NCBI GenBank assembly: GCA_022478985.1
Contig: JAKSZP010012107.1
Coordinates: 1 to 64,000, forward strand
Length of the DNA stretch: 64,000 bases
Direction of reading: 5' to 3'
From: Massospora cicadina
Lineage: Eukaryota; Entomophthoromycota; Entomophthoromycetes; Entomophthorales; Entomophthoraceae
In this document: one piece after another, positions 21,796 through 32,426 of the stretch
How the letters are laid out: the number at the start of each line of letters is the position of its first letter
How positions within the stretch are numbered: the first letter of the stretch is position 1
Program-made: the position numbers and the translations under genes
The notes under the pieces: generated by a model
Databases searched by the model: none
What the model saw: the letters and a program-made list of their open reading frames with translations, nothing else
What the model was told of the DNA's origin: nothing

Positions 21796-22467
21796 GTGGG
21801 CATCAGGGAGCTGGGCCAAAGTGGTTATATTTTGCTGAATGATTTTAGCCAATGGGTCAAAATATGCTATTTTCACCACATTCATGACAGTGGCTATGTC
21901 AACTTTGAACAATTTGGTGATTTCAGCATGTGCTGCTTTGAGGAAATCAGGGGGGAAGATGAGTGTGGCAGCCCTTTGTGGAATTGAGCCATTGATTGGG
22001 CCACTGCTTTGCAGAGGTTTGGGCAGGGGGAGGCCACTGCTGGTACGGGAGAGCTGGTGGTCACTTTGGTAGGGGACAGCATTGGATTTAGGAGCAAATC
22101 ATTTAGGGGATAGGGTTTAGTCAAAATCAGAATTTTAAAATTCAACCAATTTGTAATCCATCAAGCTAAGAGGTTCACCTGTTTTCTCATTTGCAATAAT
22201 GTTACCTGATTTGTCAACCTCAGCAGATAGGTCCTAAGGATTCAGGCTCACAAGAATAGTTGATGTAGAATTTGTGTGGGTAGTAGTCAAATTTGTTGCT
22301 TGGGTGGATATGGTGTTCCAAGCTTGGCTCTAGTTGACAGGATTTATTTTAAGTGGGATAATGTGAGCAAATGTATTAGTGGGTGCCAATTTCCACTCTG
22401 GCCCATCAAATGAAAGTGTTGAGTGGGAGAGGGCAACAAAACGCCCCATTTAGAATCCGCTGGACAG

Positions 22468-23063
22468 TGTAATGGACGAGTTTGTCTTATTCAGTATATT
22501 TAGACTTGGATTTGGATTTTCTGAATATGAGTCATATTGTTTTAAAGCATTTTTGGTTTGGTTGTTTTGGGCGCTGGGTTGTGCCTCACCTGAACTGTAG
22601 ATTAAGCTTGTGCAAGCCTAATCAATAGTTAGGGTGAGGTCCCCAAAGCGTTGCCTTTATAAGGCACATGTGCCCATTCCAAAGTCACTTCAGAATTCTA
22701 CAAGGACCCTAGCATTTCCCTTCCTGGGGAGCATTGCGGTTGCTCCTCAGAAGAGCTCTGGTTGGCGGGCGCCTTGGTTTTTATGATCCAGAATAAATAT
22801 AAAGGATGTTTCAGGGTTCACATACCTCGCATACCTGTATCTTTTTTGGATGTTTCCTTTTCAAGGAAGCTTTCACATGGTTGTTTTGGGCCAACCACAC
22901 AGAGGACTTTGCATAGCCAACCAATGAGGGTGAATGTTTGGCTGCTTGTCAGTGCTCCAAACCTCTCCCTACTTGATTAGGCCCTTTTAGTTGCTTGTTA
23001 ATGCACCAGACAATATGAAAAACCATATGGCAGTCAGAACAGGGGTTTTTCTGGTCCGTTACA
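22468..23063 (+). repeat. L 5' LTR
   Basis: Begins TGTAATGGAC and ends GTCCGTTACA, an imperfect terminal inverted repeat of about 10 bases. It aligns over its whole length with 23649-24249. Confidence 0.92.
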
Positions 23064-23648
23064 TTATTCTGAAGTCAAATGTGCACTGCACGCTGCCAAT
23101 CCCCAGTTTAGACCAGCCTCAGTGGTCACTTGGTCCCAGTTTTTGAGGAACCAGCACCGGTGGGAGCTGGTAACTGATAACCAACCCTGGACTTAAAGTG
23201 ACCATCAGTTCAATTTCATGGTGGGGCCTCCCGCTCACCAGGGATCGGTGGCATCAAGGGGACCTGTCCCAGAAGGGCTCCCTCACCCTGCGGATGGTCT
23301 GCCCAGAAAGGGGTCAGACGTCCAGCCATGCTGGACTGTGCACCCCTCTCACGTTTTTGTTTGTGAAAGAGCCTTCCCAGTTGGGATTGGAAGACCATTA
23401 CCAATGGGAGCCTGGGAGGGGGTGCAACACAGCCACGTGCTGAGCGTGCATCCTTGTGCCAGGTGGGCTGATTCTGGCAGCCCAGTGGTGATATAGTACT
23501 GCCATCTTTGTTCCTTTGGGGGGCTTGGAGTGTATCTGGGCTATTTTCCTGAAGCTTGAGGTAACTCGCCCCAGGAAGCCCTTGTTGTGGTGGCCTTCCG
23601 CTGAGGGGCCCCTCTTTGAGGAGGGGTTTTCCTCTAAGTGGGGGGTGA

Positions 23649-24249
23649 TGTAACAAATGAGTTTGTCTCGCTCATTATATTCCAACTCAGATTCAGAAAA
23701 TCTGAATCTGAGTTGGATCGTTTTAAAACATATTTGGTTTGGTTGTTTTGGACGCTGGGATTTGCTTCACCTGAGATGTAGATTAGGCTTGTATGAGCCT
23801 AACCAATAGTTTGGGTGAGGTCCCCAAAGCACTGGCTTTTATAAGGCGTGCATGCCCATTCCAAAGTTCACTTCAGAATTCTACAAGGACCCTAGCATTT
23901 CCCTTCCTGGGGAGCATTGTCAGTTGCTCCTCAGATGAGCACTGGTCGGCGGGCATCTTGGTTTTTATGATCCAGAATAATAATAAAGGATGTTTTTGGG
24001 GTTCACATATCTTGCATACCTGTGATCTTTTTTGGGTGTTTCCTTTTCAAGAAAGCTTTCATGTGGTTGGGTTGGACCAACCACACAGAGGACTTTTCAT
24101 AGCCAACCAATGAGAGGTGAATGTTTGGCTGCTTGTCGGTGCCCCAAACCTCTCCCTACTTGGTTAGGCTGTTTTGGTTGCTTGTTGGTGTATCAAAACA
24201 ATAAAAAAAACATACAGCGGTTGGAACTGGGGTTTTTCGGTCCATTACA
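23649..24249 (+). repeat. L 3' LTR
   Basis: Begins TGTAACAAATG and ends CGGTCCATTACA. It contains the perfect hairpin at 23681-23717. The small frames on both strands here and in the interior (23216-23685) have no homologue and are probably chance. Confidence 0.92.
23681..23717. other. Perfect hairpin: 17-bp stem, 3-nt loop
   Basis: Bases 23681-23697 are the exact reverse complement of 23701-23717, with loop AAA, near the start of the L 3' LTR. The same place in the 5' LTR (about 22495-22530) is not palindromic, so the perfect inverted arms are recent in this copy. Confidence 0.93.
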
Positions 24250-24332
24250 GACAGGGCTCAGAAGCTGCACTAGAGGAAGTGGCTCAGGGGCAGGATTTTT
24301 TGAATGGTCAAACACAAAAAAAGGGACAAATT

Positions 24333-25225
24333 TGTCATGTTTACATGACTTATTAGAAGGTACCAACCCAAGGACAAGGCTGGGCGGCAGGAGGTTCAGA
24401 AGTTTAAATTTCAGGTTTTTCCTGATCTCAAGCACACCTTAGACCAACGCTGGGTGCAGGCCAAGTATGCCCAGGTTAGTACAAGTAAGGTGCAAAACGA
24501 CCATCCCCTTACCTTGGTTTAGGCGTTAAAACGGACAAGCTACATTGTAAATGACAATGGTACAATCCAGTTAATTGGTGAACAGGGGTTTGAAACCCAT
24601 TCCATTTAAGAAATTGTGAGCTCAGTTCAGGTACAACTTGAATCAATCACTTGAGTGAGGTTGGTTTTGAAATATGCCACCCTTTCAGATGGAAGCATGC
24701 ACCTATTGGTGCACCAAGACTTGAGACTACTTTCGCCAATCCATAATTTCTCTGAGTTGGTTTAATTATGTTCGCTCAAGACCAAAGTTTCTAATTAAAA
24801 ATCTTCACTAATAAATTTCATAATCCTTTTTATGTTTTTCATATGCTGACTTGGGTGAACCTGTGTGCGGACCTCTTTGAGGAGGTCTTGCATCATGTTA
24901 GCCAATTTATTTTGTTTAAAATTATCACAGCCTCAGGTACACCGCTGGTCCTACCAGGTTCCCTCCAAATCCAGTCACTAGTGCAATCTACCTCTGTACC
25001 AAACTCTTTATGAACTTCCCTCTGGGGCATGGCCAAGTTTTGAAGAATGCTTGACTTATTATTACTCTTACTATGCTCAACACCCTCGCCCTAAGTCTGT
25101 TTAGCTCAAGCACCCTATGTTGGGCTATTTCTACTATAGCAATGACTACTAGTTCCATTGCGTTGGTCCTGTGCACTGAGCACCACCACGCTGGGATTTG
25201 GAGTTTAATAGATACTCTCTTGACA
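24333..25225 (+). repeat. Solo LTR of the E family, inverted relative to E
   Basis: Begins TGTCATGTTTACATGAC and ends TCTCTTGACA. It matches the reverse complement of both E LTRs along its length, for instance GACCAACGCTGGGTGCAGGC near 24445. AAATT flanks it on both sides (24328-24332 and 25226-25230). A solo LTR is what remains after recombination between the two LTRs of a full element. It interrupts X1. Confidence 0.92.
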
Positions 25226-26047
25226 AAATTTGGTTACCATTATCCACACAAGCCCAAAAGATGCTCAGGTGCCACTGGGATACAAGTATAGCGGGATTTG
25301 TTAAGCTATGGCACGGTGATGTGGGTTTATGGTGGTGGCAGTGACACAAGGGGCAGCAAGGTGCTATGCACCAGAAGGAATAGTGAAGATGAGGTTGGGC
25401 TGAGTCCCATAAGCCAAAAGCCCCGCCATCAAATGTTCATTTAAAACTTGGGGTGTGAGGTGGGAAGGGAGGGATTCAAAGGACACCACCAATGTGTTGT
25501 CTGAAGGAGGCAAGCTCAGGTAGTAGGTATGGGAATGTTTTTGTAAAAAATGGAGTTGAAGCCGCTGCTAAAGCATCCTCCTCTATCTAGAAGCCAATAT
25601 CAAAATAGCCCTTAAAAGGGTAGAAATCAATAAAGCCAGCTGGTGAAAATGCAGCGGTGGCAAGTTTGATTATTTCTTTGTCAACATATGGTGATAAATG
25701 CCCATAGTTGACACATAGGCAAAATTGAATTATGGAACAAGGGAGGGCGAGAGGGCGGGGCTGAGAAGGGTGGATGCATATAAGGTGGATCATTAAGTCC
25801 CATGGTGGTAAAAAGGGCCGGTAGAGGTTGGCAGGCTATTCAAACCTGTGCAAACACATTTGCCAGCAGTGTAGAAAATTCTAGGTGGTGGAGCACTGCT
25901 ACCCCACACTGGAGCAGCAGGCGGCGGACCTGAGGACTTTAACAGGAAAATGGACGTGGCCAGATGGCGGTAGTAAAATTAAACTTTTTTTTATAAATAT
26001 CTTGAAAATGAGATCAAGCGGTAAAGAACAAATATGAAGTTACTAAA

Positions 26048-27057
26048 GAAGAACTTTTTTAGCTCTACAGGAGGTATCTTTTCTAAAAAACATTATAGTA
26101 TAACACAAAGCATCTTAATGGTAGGCAATCCCACGTCCATCATTGTACCAGCGTAATGAATTTTCTCAGTATCCTTAATTAGAACAAAAAAACCTTTTAC
26201 TATTTTCTAATGTATCTCCATAAGTATAATCTTATTTAAAGATTTCCAGAAAATATTGACAGGCTTTTAGTAGGCCTAATCTAACAATCTGAGTAAGACT
26301 TGAGGTTCATGAGGGCTGACTACATCTTTACATATTATATATGATAAGCAATGCCAAGTGTTTTATTGATCTTAGTATCAACCACTCATTGTTCATTTTT
26401 ATTCTTATTTCTTCTGAAGCATAGAAGGGAATTACATATAAAGAGTATATTTAATCAGGCAATATTTATTCAATCCTGATGTGGTATATGTAAAGATAAG
26501 GCAGAATCAGGGCATCCACCAAGATAAAAATAGTTTTTCTTGCTGGAATTCTAAATTAAAAGACCAAAAGAACTTTCTTAGTTGAAAAGGGAGAAAACCT
26601 CTTCATTTTATTTTAAATAACATCATACCTGAGCATAAACTGAGCGACAATAAATATGTTATAGTTGTTTTTTTAAAGCAACGGCAGGTGCTGATAGGAC
26701 AATCTTTCCAATTTGTATGTCAAAGAGGAGCAAGCTCCAGTAGCACGAGTGTTGTTTATACCGGATGTTCCATAATCTCAAATGTTTCAAGTTAGTGCCA
26801 TCTTGATATTCTGATGGGTTTTAATGATATTAAGTTGATAGATGAGCTGGTATTGTGGATGGACATAGCTCTGACTTTCTGAAAGACAGCTTCTACCTTA
26901 ATGATTGTTTTCAGAGGTGGGAGAAAGAGAAAGTACTTTTTTGAAGTGAAACGTTGAATTAGCTTTTAGCTGTCTCAGGGTAATGTTACTTGATAGATAA
27001 TAAGCTGTAAACATGTCATATTGTCAAATCAGTAAGTAAATGATTTGATTGGCATCA
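26048..27057 (-). pseudogene. M: protease and protease-RT linker
   Basis: Minus-strand continuation of M upstream of X1. Around 26780-26900 the frame reads TIIKVEAVFQKVRAMSIHNT, aligned with the B protease start VTRIEAVVHKVKVLAIVDSG, so the catalytic Asp-Ser-Gly is His-Asn-Thr. Further toward 26048 only scattered linker and RT words survive. Confidence 0.55.
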
Positions 27058-28200
27058 CTAGCAAGTATCTTGAACTTCAGAACATCCCAGAACTTGACTG
27101 AGATAAGTTCCATCTGGTATCATGGCGGCATCTACATTCTTGGCGTTCAAACAATATAATTTTTCAATTTTAACAAGTGCTTTTATATCATAATAACCAA
27201 AATCCATGTAGACTCTTTCATTTTTTTCTTTGGAGGTGGTTTCAATATCAGTTAGGTATACAAACGAAGAGGGAGGGTTGTCAGGTACTAAAGATTTGTT
27301 GGCAATAGTGGTAACTGTACCTAAGTAACTAGACTTTTCCCTCATCTCTTGTCTCAGAAATTCTCTTAAACAGTCGCTTTCAAGATGTCCAAGCTTATTG
27401 TAGTAGGTGCACTTAAGGCTCTCTGGCTGCTTTGAAATTTGATCATAAAATATTACAAACTACAGGCTCTTATTGAACACCTCTAATAGACTCAAGTCTT
27501 TGAAATCAGCAACAAGCAACAGTGTTTATTTTGTGTCATAAATATATAAAAACTTTGCTTAACAGAGGTTATCTGCATAGCCAAAGAAGGGTCAGGGGAC
27601 AAACTTTTCATAATGGAAGCTACTGCATCCTTAAGGATGAGCATAATGGAAGTCAACAGAGTCTGGTCTTTAGTATAGAATAATTTGACAAAAGCAACAA
27701 CAGATTCTTTTTTTGCATAAAGATACGCATGAAAGCCTGTTTTGCATTCTCAGGTTCTTTTTGAAGCAAAACTACATCAATAAGCGCCTCCTTGACCTCA
27801 GCCCAGGTACTAAGACTGTCCCTATGCAGAAAGATCACTTCTTGGGCCATATGAGTTAGGCAGGAGAAGATGTGCCTGACCTTTTGGTTATCAGTCGCCC
27901 CTTCCATGGCTTATTTATAGAGGTAAAGAAACGAGGAAATGCTACCCTCACCAGGGATAAAATTGTCTTTAAATTTAGGTTTAAAGGGAATGAGGTTACT
28001 ATCAATGAGAAAATGTACAGCAGGAGTGCCCACATGAGAATATTTTGAGGGAAATTGTTTAGTCTTCTCAAGGCATGTCAAAACTTTGGATAGTTGTAGG
28101 TCTAAAATGGTATCTTTGGTTCATCTTTAACGATTATGTTAGGAGGACTATCTATATGAACGTCTTAATCCCAAACATAAATTTGTTATTGTGGTGTACA
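27058..28200 (-). pseudogene. M: Gag (capsid and degenerate zinc knuckle)
   Basis: The frame 27653-27907 aligns with the B and D capsid: H-x8-STW-E-V-K-x-A-L-I, then KQAFMRI. About 27375-27416 encodes C-T-Y-Y-N-K-L-G-H-L-E-S-D-C, a CCHC knuckle whose second Cys is Tyr. From the PBS to the capsid start there is room for only about 70-110 codons, so the coiled-coil and collagen-like half seen in B and D is absent. The same is true of F. Confidence 0.65.
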
Positions 28201-28208
28201 GGGCCCAT

Positions 28209-28221
28209 GTAGTAAACACCA
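28209..28221 (-). other. M primer-binding site
   Basis: On the coding strand TGGTGTTTACTAC, three bases inside the 5' LTR, equals the D and F site TGGTGCTCACTAC with two transitions. It would pair with the 3' end of a host tRNA ending GTAGTGAGCACCA. Confidence 0.75.
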
Positions 28222-28224
28222 AAT

Positions 28225-28941
28225 TGTTGAAATCCTGGCAATATGTTGCTTGCAGGTGCTTAGGCCTAGGATCTTAGCAATGTCACAGATGTAGGAGTAT
28301 TAGAACAATTGACAGCTGTTTTAGTTTTAGGTAGAAAGTAGACCACAAATAGATTTTATAACATGTAAATTTAGAATTAGGTATACAAGTGATCCTCCAT
28401 TATAATAATGCCTTACAGTATTTATGTTACTCATATTTTAAAAGTGAGAGGAGCAAAAGGGAATTTGGACTAGGCAGAGTGGTAGCTCATTTTGCTAAAT
28501 GACAATTTAAACTATCAGAACTCTAATTTTTCTACCACAACATGACTTAACTTTAGGTGTTGGGTAGATAGCAGGGATGACAGGTCCCTGAAGTAACAAC
28601 TTAATATAATTTATCCAATTAAACTTAGAATATTTTCATTTAAGCTGATCACAGGATTGCCTAGTGGTTTATTGGCAGGTAAAATATTTCCTCCCCTGGA
28701 ACCCCCTTTAAGTCTATAAATGGGGTTACTTTCTGTTAGGAAGTAGCACTAAAAGCAACTTAGTGCGTCGGTGAACTTCCAAATCAGTCGCTTATTCTGG
28801 TGAGGGTTAGAGGTAATAATTATGTTCACAATCTAAGCTACCCCGCTGAGGATTAGGAGAAAAATTTACTATACCAAAAAACTATTTCATCAAAGATTAG
28901 GTGGGGAATTAGTACTATGCTATGACTATTAACACCAGAAC
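28225..28941 (-). repeat. M 5' LTR
   Basis: Starts TGTTGAAATCC next to the PBS. It shares the order of words with the F LTR, including a plus-strand GTCTATAAATGGGG near 28715. The right end is set by alignment with F and by ATTCT at 28942-28946; it may be off by one base. Confidence 0.65.
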
Positions 28942-28946
28942 ATTCT

Positions 28947-29900
28947 TCCTCACTAGTCAAGCATCAATTGTTTAACATAACTATATAAGAAGCCTAAGAG
29001 ACTTGGGTGGAAAAGAATAGGGACGTTTTCATGTACTTAGGAAGCGCTCTTAGGATACCATCCCAGTATATAATCAACTACAAAAGCTTAAACAATGAAC
29101 ATAAGTCCTTTAGACACAATCTAGCAATTACATCCAAGTAATTATGTAGGACAAAGACTAAAAATTTCATTAAAGATTTCAATTGAAACATAAACACTTT
29201 CTATGGAGAATCCTACTGGGATTCTTAGACAACAATATAGGTCAAGCACTCAAATTATGTAAAGTCATGATTGCCTCAAACTGTTGAAAAAGAAGTTTGG
29301 TTTTTTATTAAAACCAAAGCCTTTTTTATAAGTGTTAATTGACGTTATGAGACCCCCACTGAGGATTTCCTATGAATAATGACATAAATTTAAGCGTTAA
29401 TCTAAATAATAAGGACGCCATTAAAAATTCGAAACCACAAAGTTGGCCACTTTTTATACCATAGACAGATTATCACCAACGAAGGGTGATGGATGAGAAT
29501 GCCCACGTAGGGATTTAGGAGTATCAAATGGTTTCATAAATATGATTACTACTTCCCCTAAAACAGAATTTATGTTGTGCAAAGATGGGTCATTAATATC
29601 ACTATATACGCAGAATTATAAGCTCCTCTAAAAATTCATCATCAATGTGGTTCCATACTCCTTCAAGCATAGGCTGCTTAGATAGTATTCAAACTCTTGT
29701 GTAAACATGAGAATTAAACTACTTATATTGGTACTTGTGATTTATACTCAATAAATTTAAGGATTGAGATTCAACCCTTAACCTCCCTAAAGAGGTTTTT
29801 CTTGACTAATTTTTCTTATCAGTTAACTCATAATAAACTATTGCTAACTTTATGTGGTTATAGATTTTTAGTTAGGCCTTAAGCAGACTTCATCAACGGG
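28947..29900. other. AT-rich relic sequence, nothing assigned
   Basis: No open frame with recognisable motif. Its position next to N suggests decayed retrotransposon DNA, but I cannot support a specific assignment. Confidence 0.4.
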
Positions 29901-30660
29901 GTCTTAAACAGTATAAGCAAGCTTATATTTCTAAACTTTATTGCAGATCTGACCCACATTCTATTTATTGTAAACAATTTGAGTAAAGAATATTTGATTT
30001 TAGACCGTAATAGCTACAAAATTTTTAAATTTTATCCCATTGGATTCTCTCTGCTGATCAGCATTATGGTTAACTAGTGGAGATCTACTCTTTGTATTCT
30101 TACCTCCATCATAAAATTATGGGCCCAAGACATTGTAAGGCTCTCTCTGACCTTAGTATCAATTTTTCTGTTGATTCTGTACTTTAACTCACATTACCTT
30201 GCATGAAATAGCCGAGCCTTAGAGCATCACCTGCCATATTAAGTGGATATTAGTTCATCAATAAAGCAATTGAGCACTTTTTATCTGTATTTGAACCTTG
30301 AAGTAGAGCGCACAAATCCATTGCTACCAAAAAGTTCCTTCAGAACTGTTCAGCTACCATATATGGGTGCCTTATATTGTTATTATCAGATAATGTAAGA
30401 AAACCTATCTACAACATAGTATGGAAGATGATGAACCTGATGGGTTTCCAACAAAAGTTTATGACCCCATACACACCCTCTACCAGTGGAAGTGTTGAAC
30501 GAGTCATGTAACCCTGTCAAGGATATTCAATAAACTATCATCATTTATTCTCAAGATGGGACATTTTCTTACACTCAGCTTTGTTCACATATCACCTGTT
30601 TTGCAAAACTAGCAAAAATGTCCACATTAAACATTTTATGTGTGAGGTTTTGCCCTATCT
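29900..30660 (+). pseudogene. N: plus-strand integrase relic
   Basis: In the plus frame around 30370-30600 the order LLSDNVRKP, TPYTPSTSGSVERVM and LFSRWDIFLHSALFTYHL matches the integrase second Asp block, the Glu block (NG.VER) and the following helix of D and F. Upstream, a Cys-x-x-x-Cys-like word near 29975 may be the zinc finger. Stops are frequent. The parent element's other parts are not recognisable nearby. Confidence 0.45.
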
Positions 30661-31300
30661 TTCCTGTTAGCTCCAACAGTTTGAATCTGCCAGCACTGCA
30701 ATTTGGCCATTGAAATATGAGAGGAGTGGGCTTTAAAGCTGCTCAGAGTTGGACAATCTGTAATAGATTAAATAAGAGGTCTGACTACTGAATTGAGCAA
30801 AAGTTTTTCTAAATTTTTTTAAAAATATAAACTTTTAAGGTAAGAGAATTAAGTTTTGCTTATAAGAAATGATTGCTTTTCTCTAAAAAATCTCTTGATA
30901 TTTATAGTTATAATAGAAGCACAAAATTTAGGGAGGCCCTTTGTGAAGTAACAATCATAATCTTCCATCTTCTTAAGGCTGATTAGAGAACAAGATGTCT
31001 CACTAACGTAGATACTTGTTTTTTTCAGGTTGTAAGGTATCTCCTTTGGACTCTTTAATCCTTGCAATAAAGTATATTCTCATTCTTTGTCTATCATCCT
31101 TACTCTCAGATTGGTCTTTGTTAGTATCTTCCAATTTTACATGTCATAGGCTCTACCAGCAACTTTATATGAATTGAAAGTTTGCTCCAAGTAAGGTTTT
31201 ACTTTATTGACTCATCCCTCATTCAACTTCCAAGGTTCAACAATGTACCCTCAAGAGCTTGTAAAAGGGGTACATAGGCTGATAAAAATTATCTTTTTTA
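30661..31300. other. Relic DNA with one 72-codon minus frame, unassigned
   Basis: The minus frame 30849-31067 has no family motif. Some words near 31000-31060 resemble the protease-RT linker of F and M, too weakly to call. Confidence 0.35.
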
Positions 31301-31687
31301 TTTTATTAAATGCCATTATTAGAAATATAAACAAAAGTTTAGTACTAGATTCTGTTTAAGCAGAATTTTTTAGGGTCATACAATGAAAAGAAACTTGATA
31401 GATCTTTCACTATGAATATGGCAATATAGCATTACTAGATCCCTGGCTGCTATATAGACAGGAATAACTGCTTAAGTTACGCTAGTTGGTTAAGTGTTAA
31501 TATTAACTATCAAATACATGGACAATGTTTGATGTCATATAAAACTTTCTGCTAAGGATATTAGAGTTATCTTGGAAGTTGATGTGGTTTGGATGCTAGT
31601 ATTAATTAAAGGGTAGTTAGTAAATGGTTCTCTTCCACAAAGTACTTCAGTGGGTACATTTTTAGCACCTGATAATAATTAACCTAG

Positions 31688-32100
31688 TGTCAGAATTTGA
31701 GATAACGAATGATTGAATTCCCTACTTTCAGATCGAGCTGTACCAAATTGGTTTCTGAACCTACCCAAGCAGAATTGGCTTCACAAACCCCCTCTCCAAT
31801 TCCTGAATTACGTGGGGCGGCATTTCCACTAATTTGGTCAAGTGGGTAGCACAATCCATTGAAGATGTCCATGAGGCAGCCATTCCAGAAGATCAGTAAA
31901 GATCCTGAATAGATGGGGCCCCAACAATCCCTGAGGCAATATGTCCCCACTCACCCTATAAATACTAAATTCTTTTAAGCTTAACAAATTATTCGATATC
32001 TTAACTAACTTTTTGCTTCCTTCTTGCCCTTTTCTGTAAGCTTGCAGCTTTACTCCACCTTCAGACCTCGGCGCCAGTCTAGAGAACTGTAGTGCCAACA
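31688..32100 (+). repeat. D 5' LTR
   Basis: TGTCAGAATT..GCCAACA. It has CCTATAAATACTAAATTC (TATA-like, near 31957) on the coding strand and aligns base for base in length with 37779-38191. Confidence 0.95.
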
Positions 32101-32104
32101 AACG

Positions 32105-32117
32105 TGGTGCTCACTAC
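32105..32117 (+). other. D primer-binding site
   Basis: TGGTGCTCACTAC, four bases after the LTR. The identical 13-mer is found at the corresponding place in F (60114-60126, minus strand). It is complementary to a tRNA 3' end including CCA. Confidence 0.85.
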
Positions 32118-32426
32118 TGGGGGTTCTGAGCTGTTTCAAGTGAAAACGTCTACCACAATGGAAAATACTAACAGCCCTGAAGACCAAGCCACTGGTTGGT
32201 CAAGAAGCGTTGCCCAATGGGTTATTACCTTGTGGAATGAAATACCAGCCACTCAACCTGAAATATTAGAATTTTGAGCCACTTTCCAGTTCATCCTGCC
32301 TTCTATTGATGGAAGTCAGCATTAACTTCAATATGAGAACCTTAATGAGGCTGTCCAACAACTAATAAATGGCATCTACTCTGCAGGTTACCGCTCAAGT
32401 CGTTCCCTCTACCATGTGGGACCTCT

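Larger units (their letters stand above)
22468..24249 (+). mobile_element. Element L: 1.78 kb non-coding LTR element (TRIM-like)
   Basis: Two direct repeats of about 596 (22468-23063) and 601 bases (23649-24249) start TGTAA and end TTACA, with an exact GACAG duplication outside (22463-22467 and 24250-24254). The 585-base interior is G/C-richer and lacks any pol motif. It ends with GTGGGGGGTGA, a polypurine tract, so the element reads on the plus strand. The LTR has TTTATAAGGC (TATA-like) and AATAAATATAAAGG or AATAATAATAAAGG. It must depend on enzymes of other elements. It lies in X1. Confidence 0.9.
14512..26047 (-). mobile_element. X1: roughly 1.95 kb element with long target duplication, split by B, L and a solo LTR
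   Basis: X1 occupies 14535-14892, 21796-22467, 24250-24332 and 25226-26026. Removing the three insertions, each bounded by an exact 5-bp duplication, leaves about 1.9 kb that matches X2 in order. Flanks 14512-14531 (AGCAATATGCAGTTAGTAAA) and 26027-26047 (AACAAATATGAAGTTACTAAA) are near-identical, a target duplication of about 20 bases in the M RT. Coding is on the minus strand. The protein is conserved with X2 and X3 (NYGHLSPYVDKEIIKLA, GFIDFYPFKGYF, LLAYGTQPNLIF..PSGA.HLA) and unknown to me. AATAAA lies just before the 3' end. Confidence 0.65.
9891..28941 (-). mobile_element. Element M: decayed Ty3/gypsy retrotransposon carrying several insertions
   Basis: Reads on the minus strand. The 5' LTR is at 28225-28941, then PBS, gag (27058-28200), protease (26640-27057), RT (interrupted), RNase H, integrase, PPT and the 3' LTR (9891-10839). 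Its RT is split first by X1 (14535-26026) and again by fragment T (12831-13965). LTR ends align as TGTTGAAATCC versus TATCAAAATTT, differing only by transitions. ATTCT occurs immediately left (9886-9890) and right (28942-28946), a probable target duplication with one base of uncertainty. M is the same family as F, by LTR, PBS and pol wording. Confidence 0.7.

Noticed and set aside
23198..23685. Overlapping ORFs on both strands in the interior of L
   Set aside because: The region is GC-richer, so open frames are expected; none has family motifs, and they cross the LTR border.
25860..25895. Cys-rich word CKHICQQC on the plus strand of X1 as the same motif as HCANCQKC in module K
   Set aside because: X1 codes on the minus strand, and X2 has no Cys motif at the aligned place.
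9886..28946. An exact 5-bp duplication for M
   Set aside because: ATTCT is present on both sides, but the right LTR would then end in AC rather than CA; recorded as probable, not certain.
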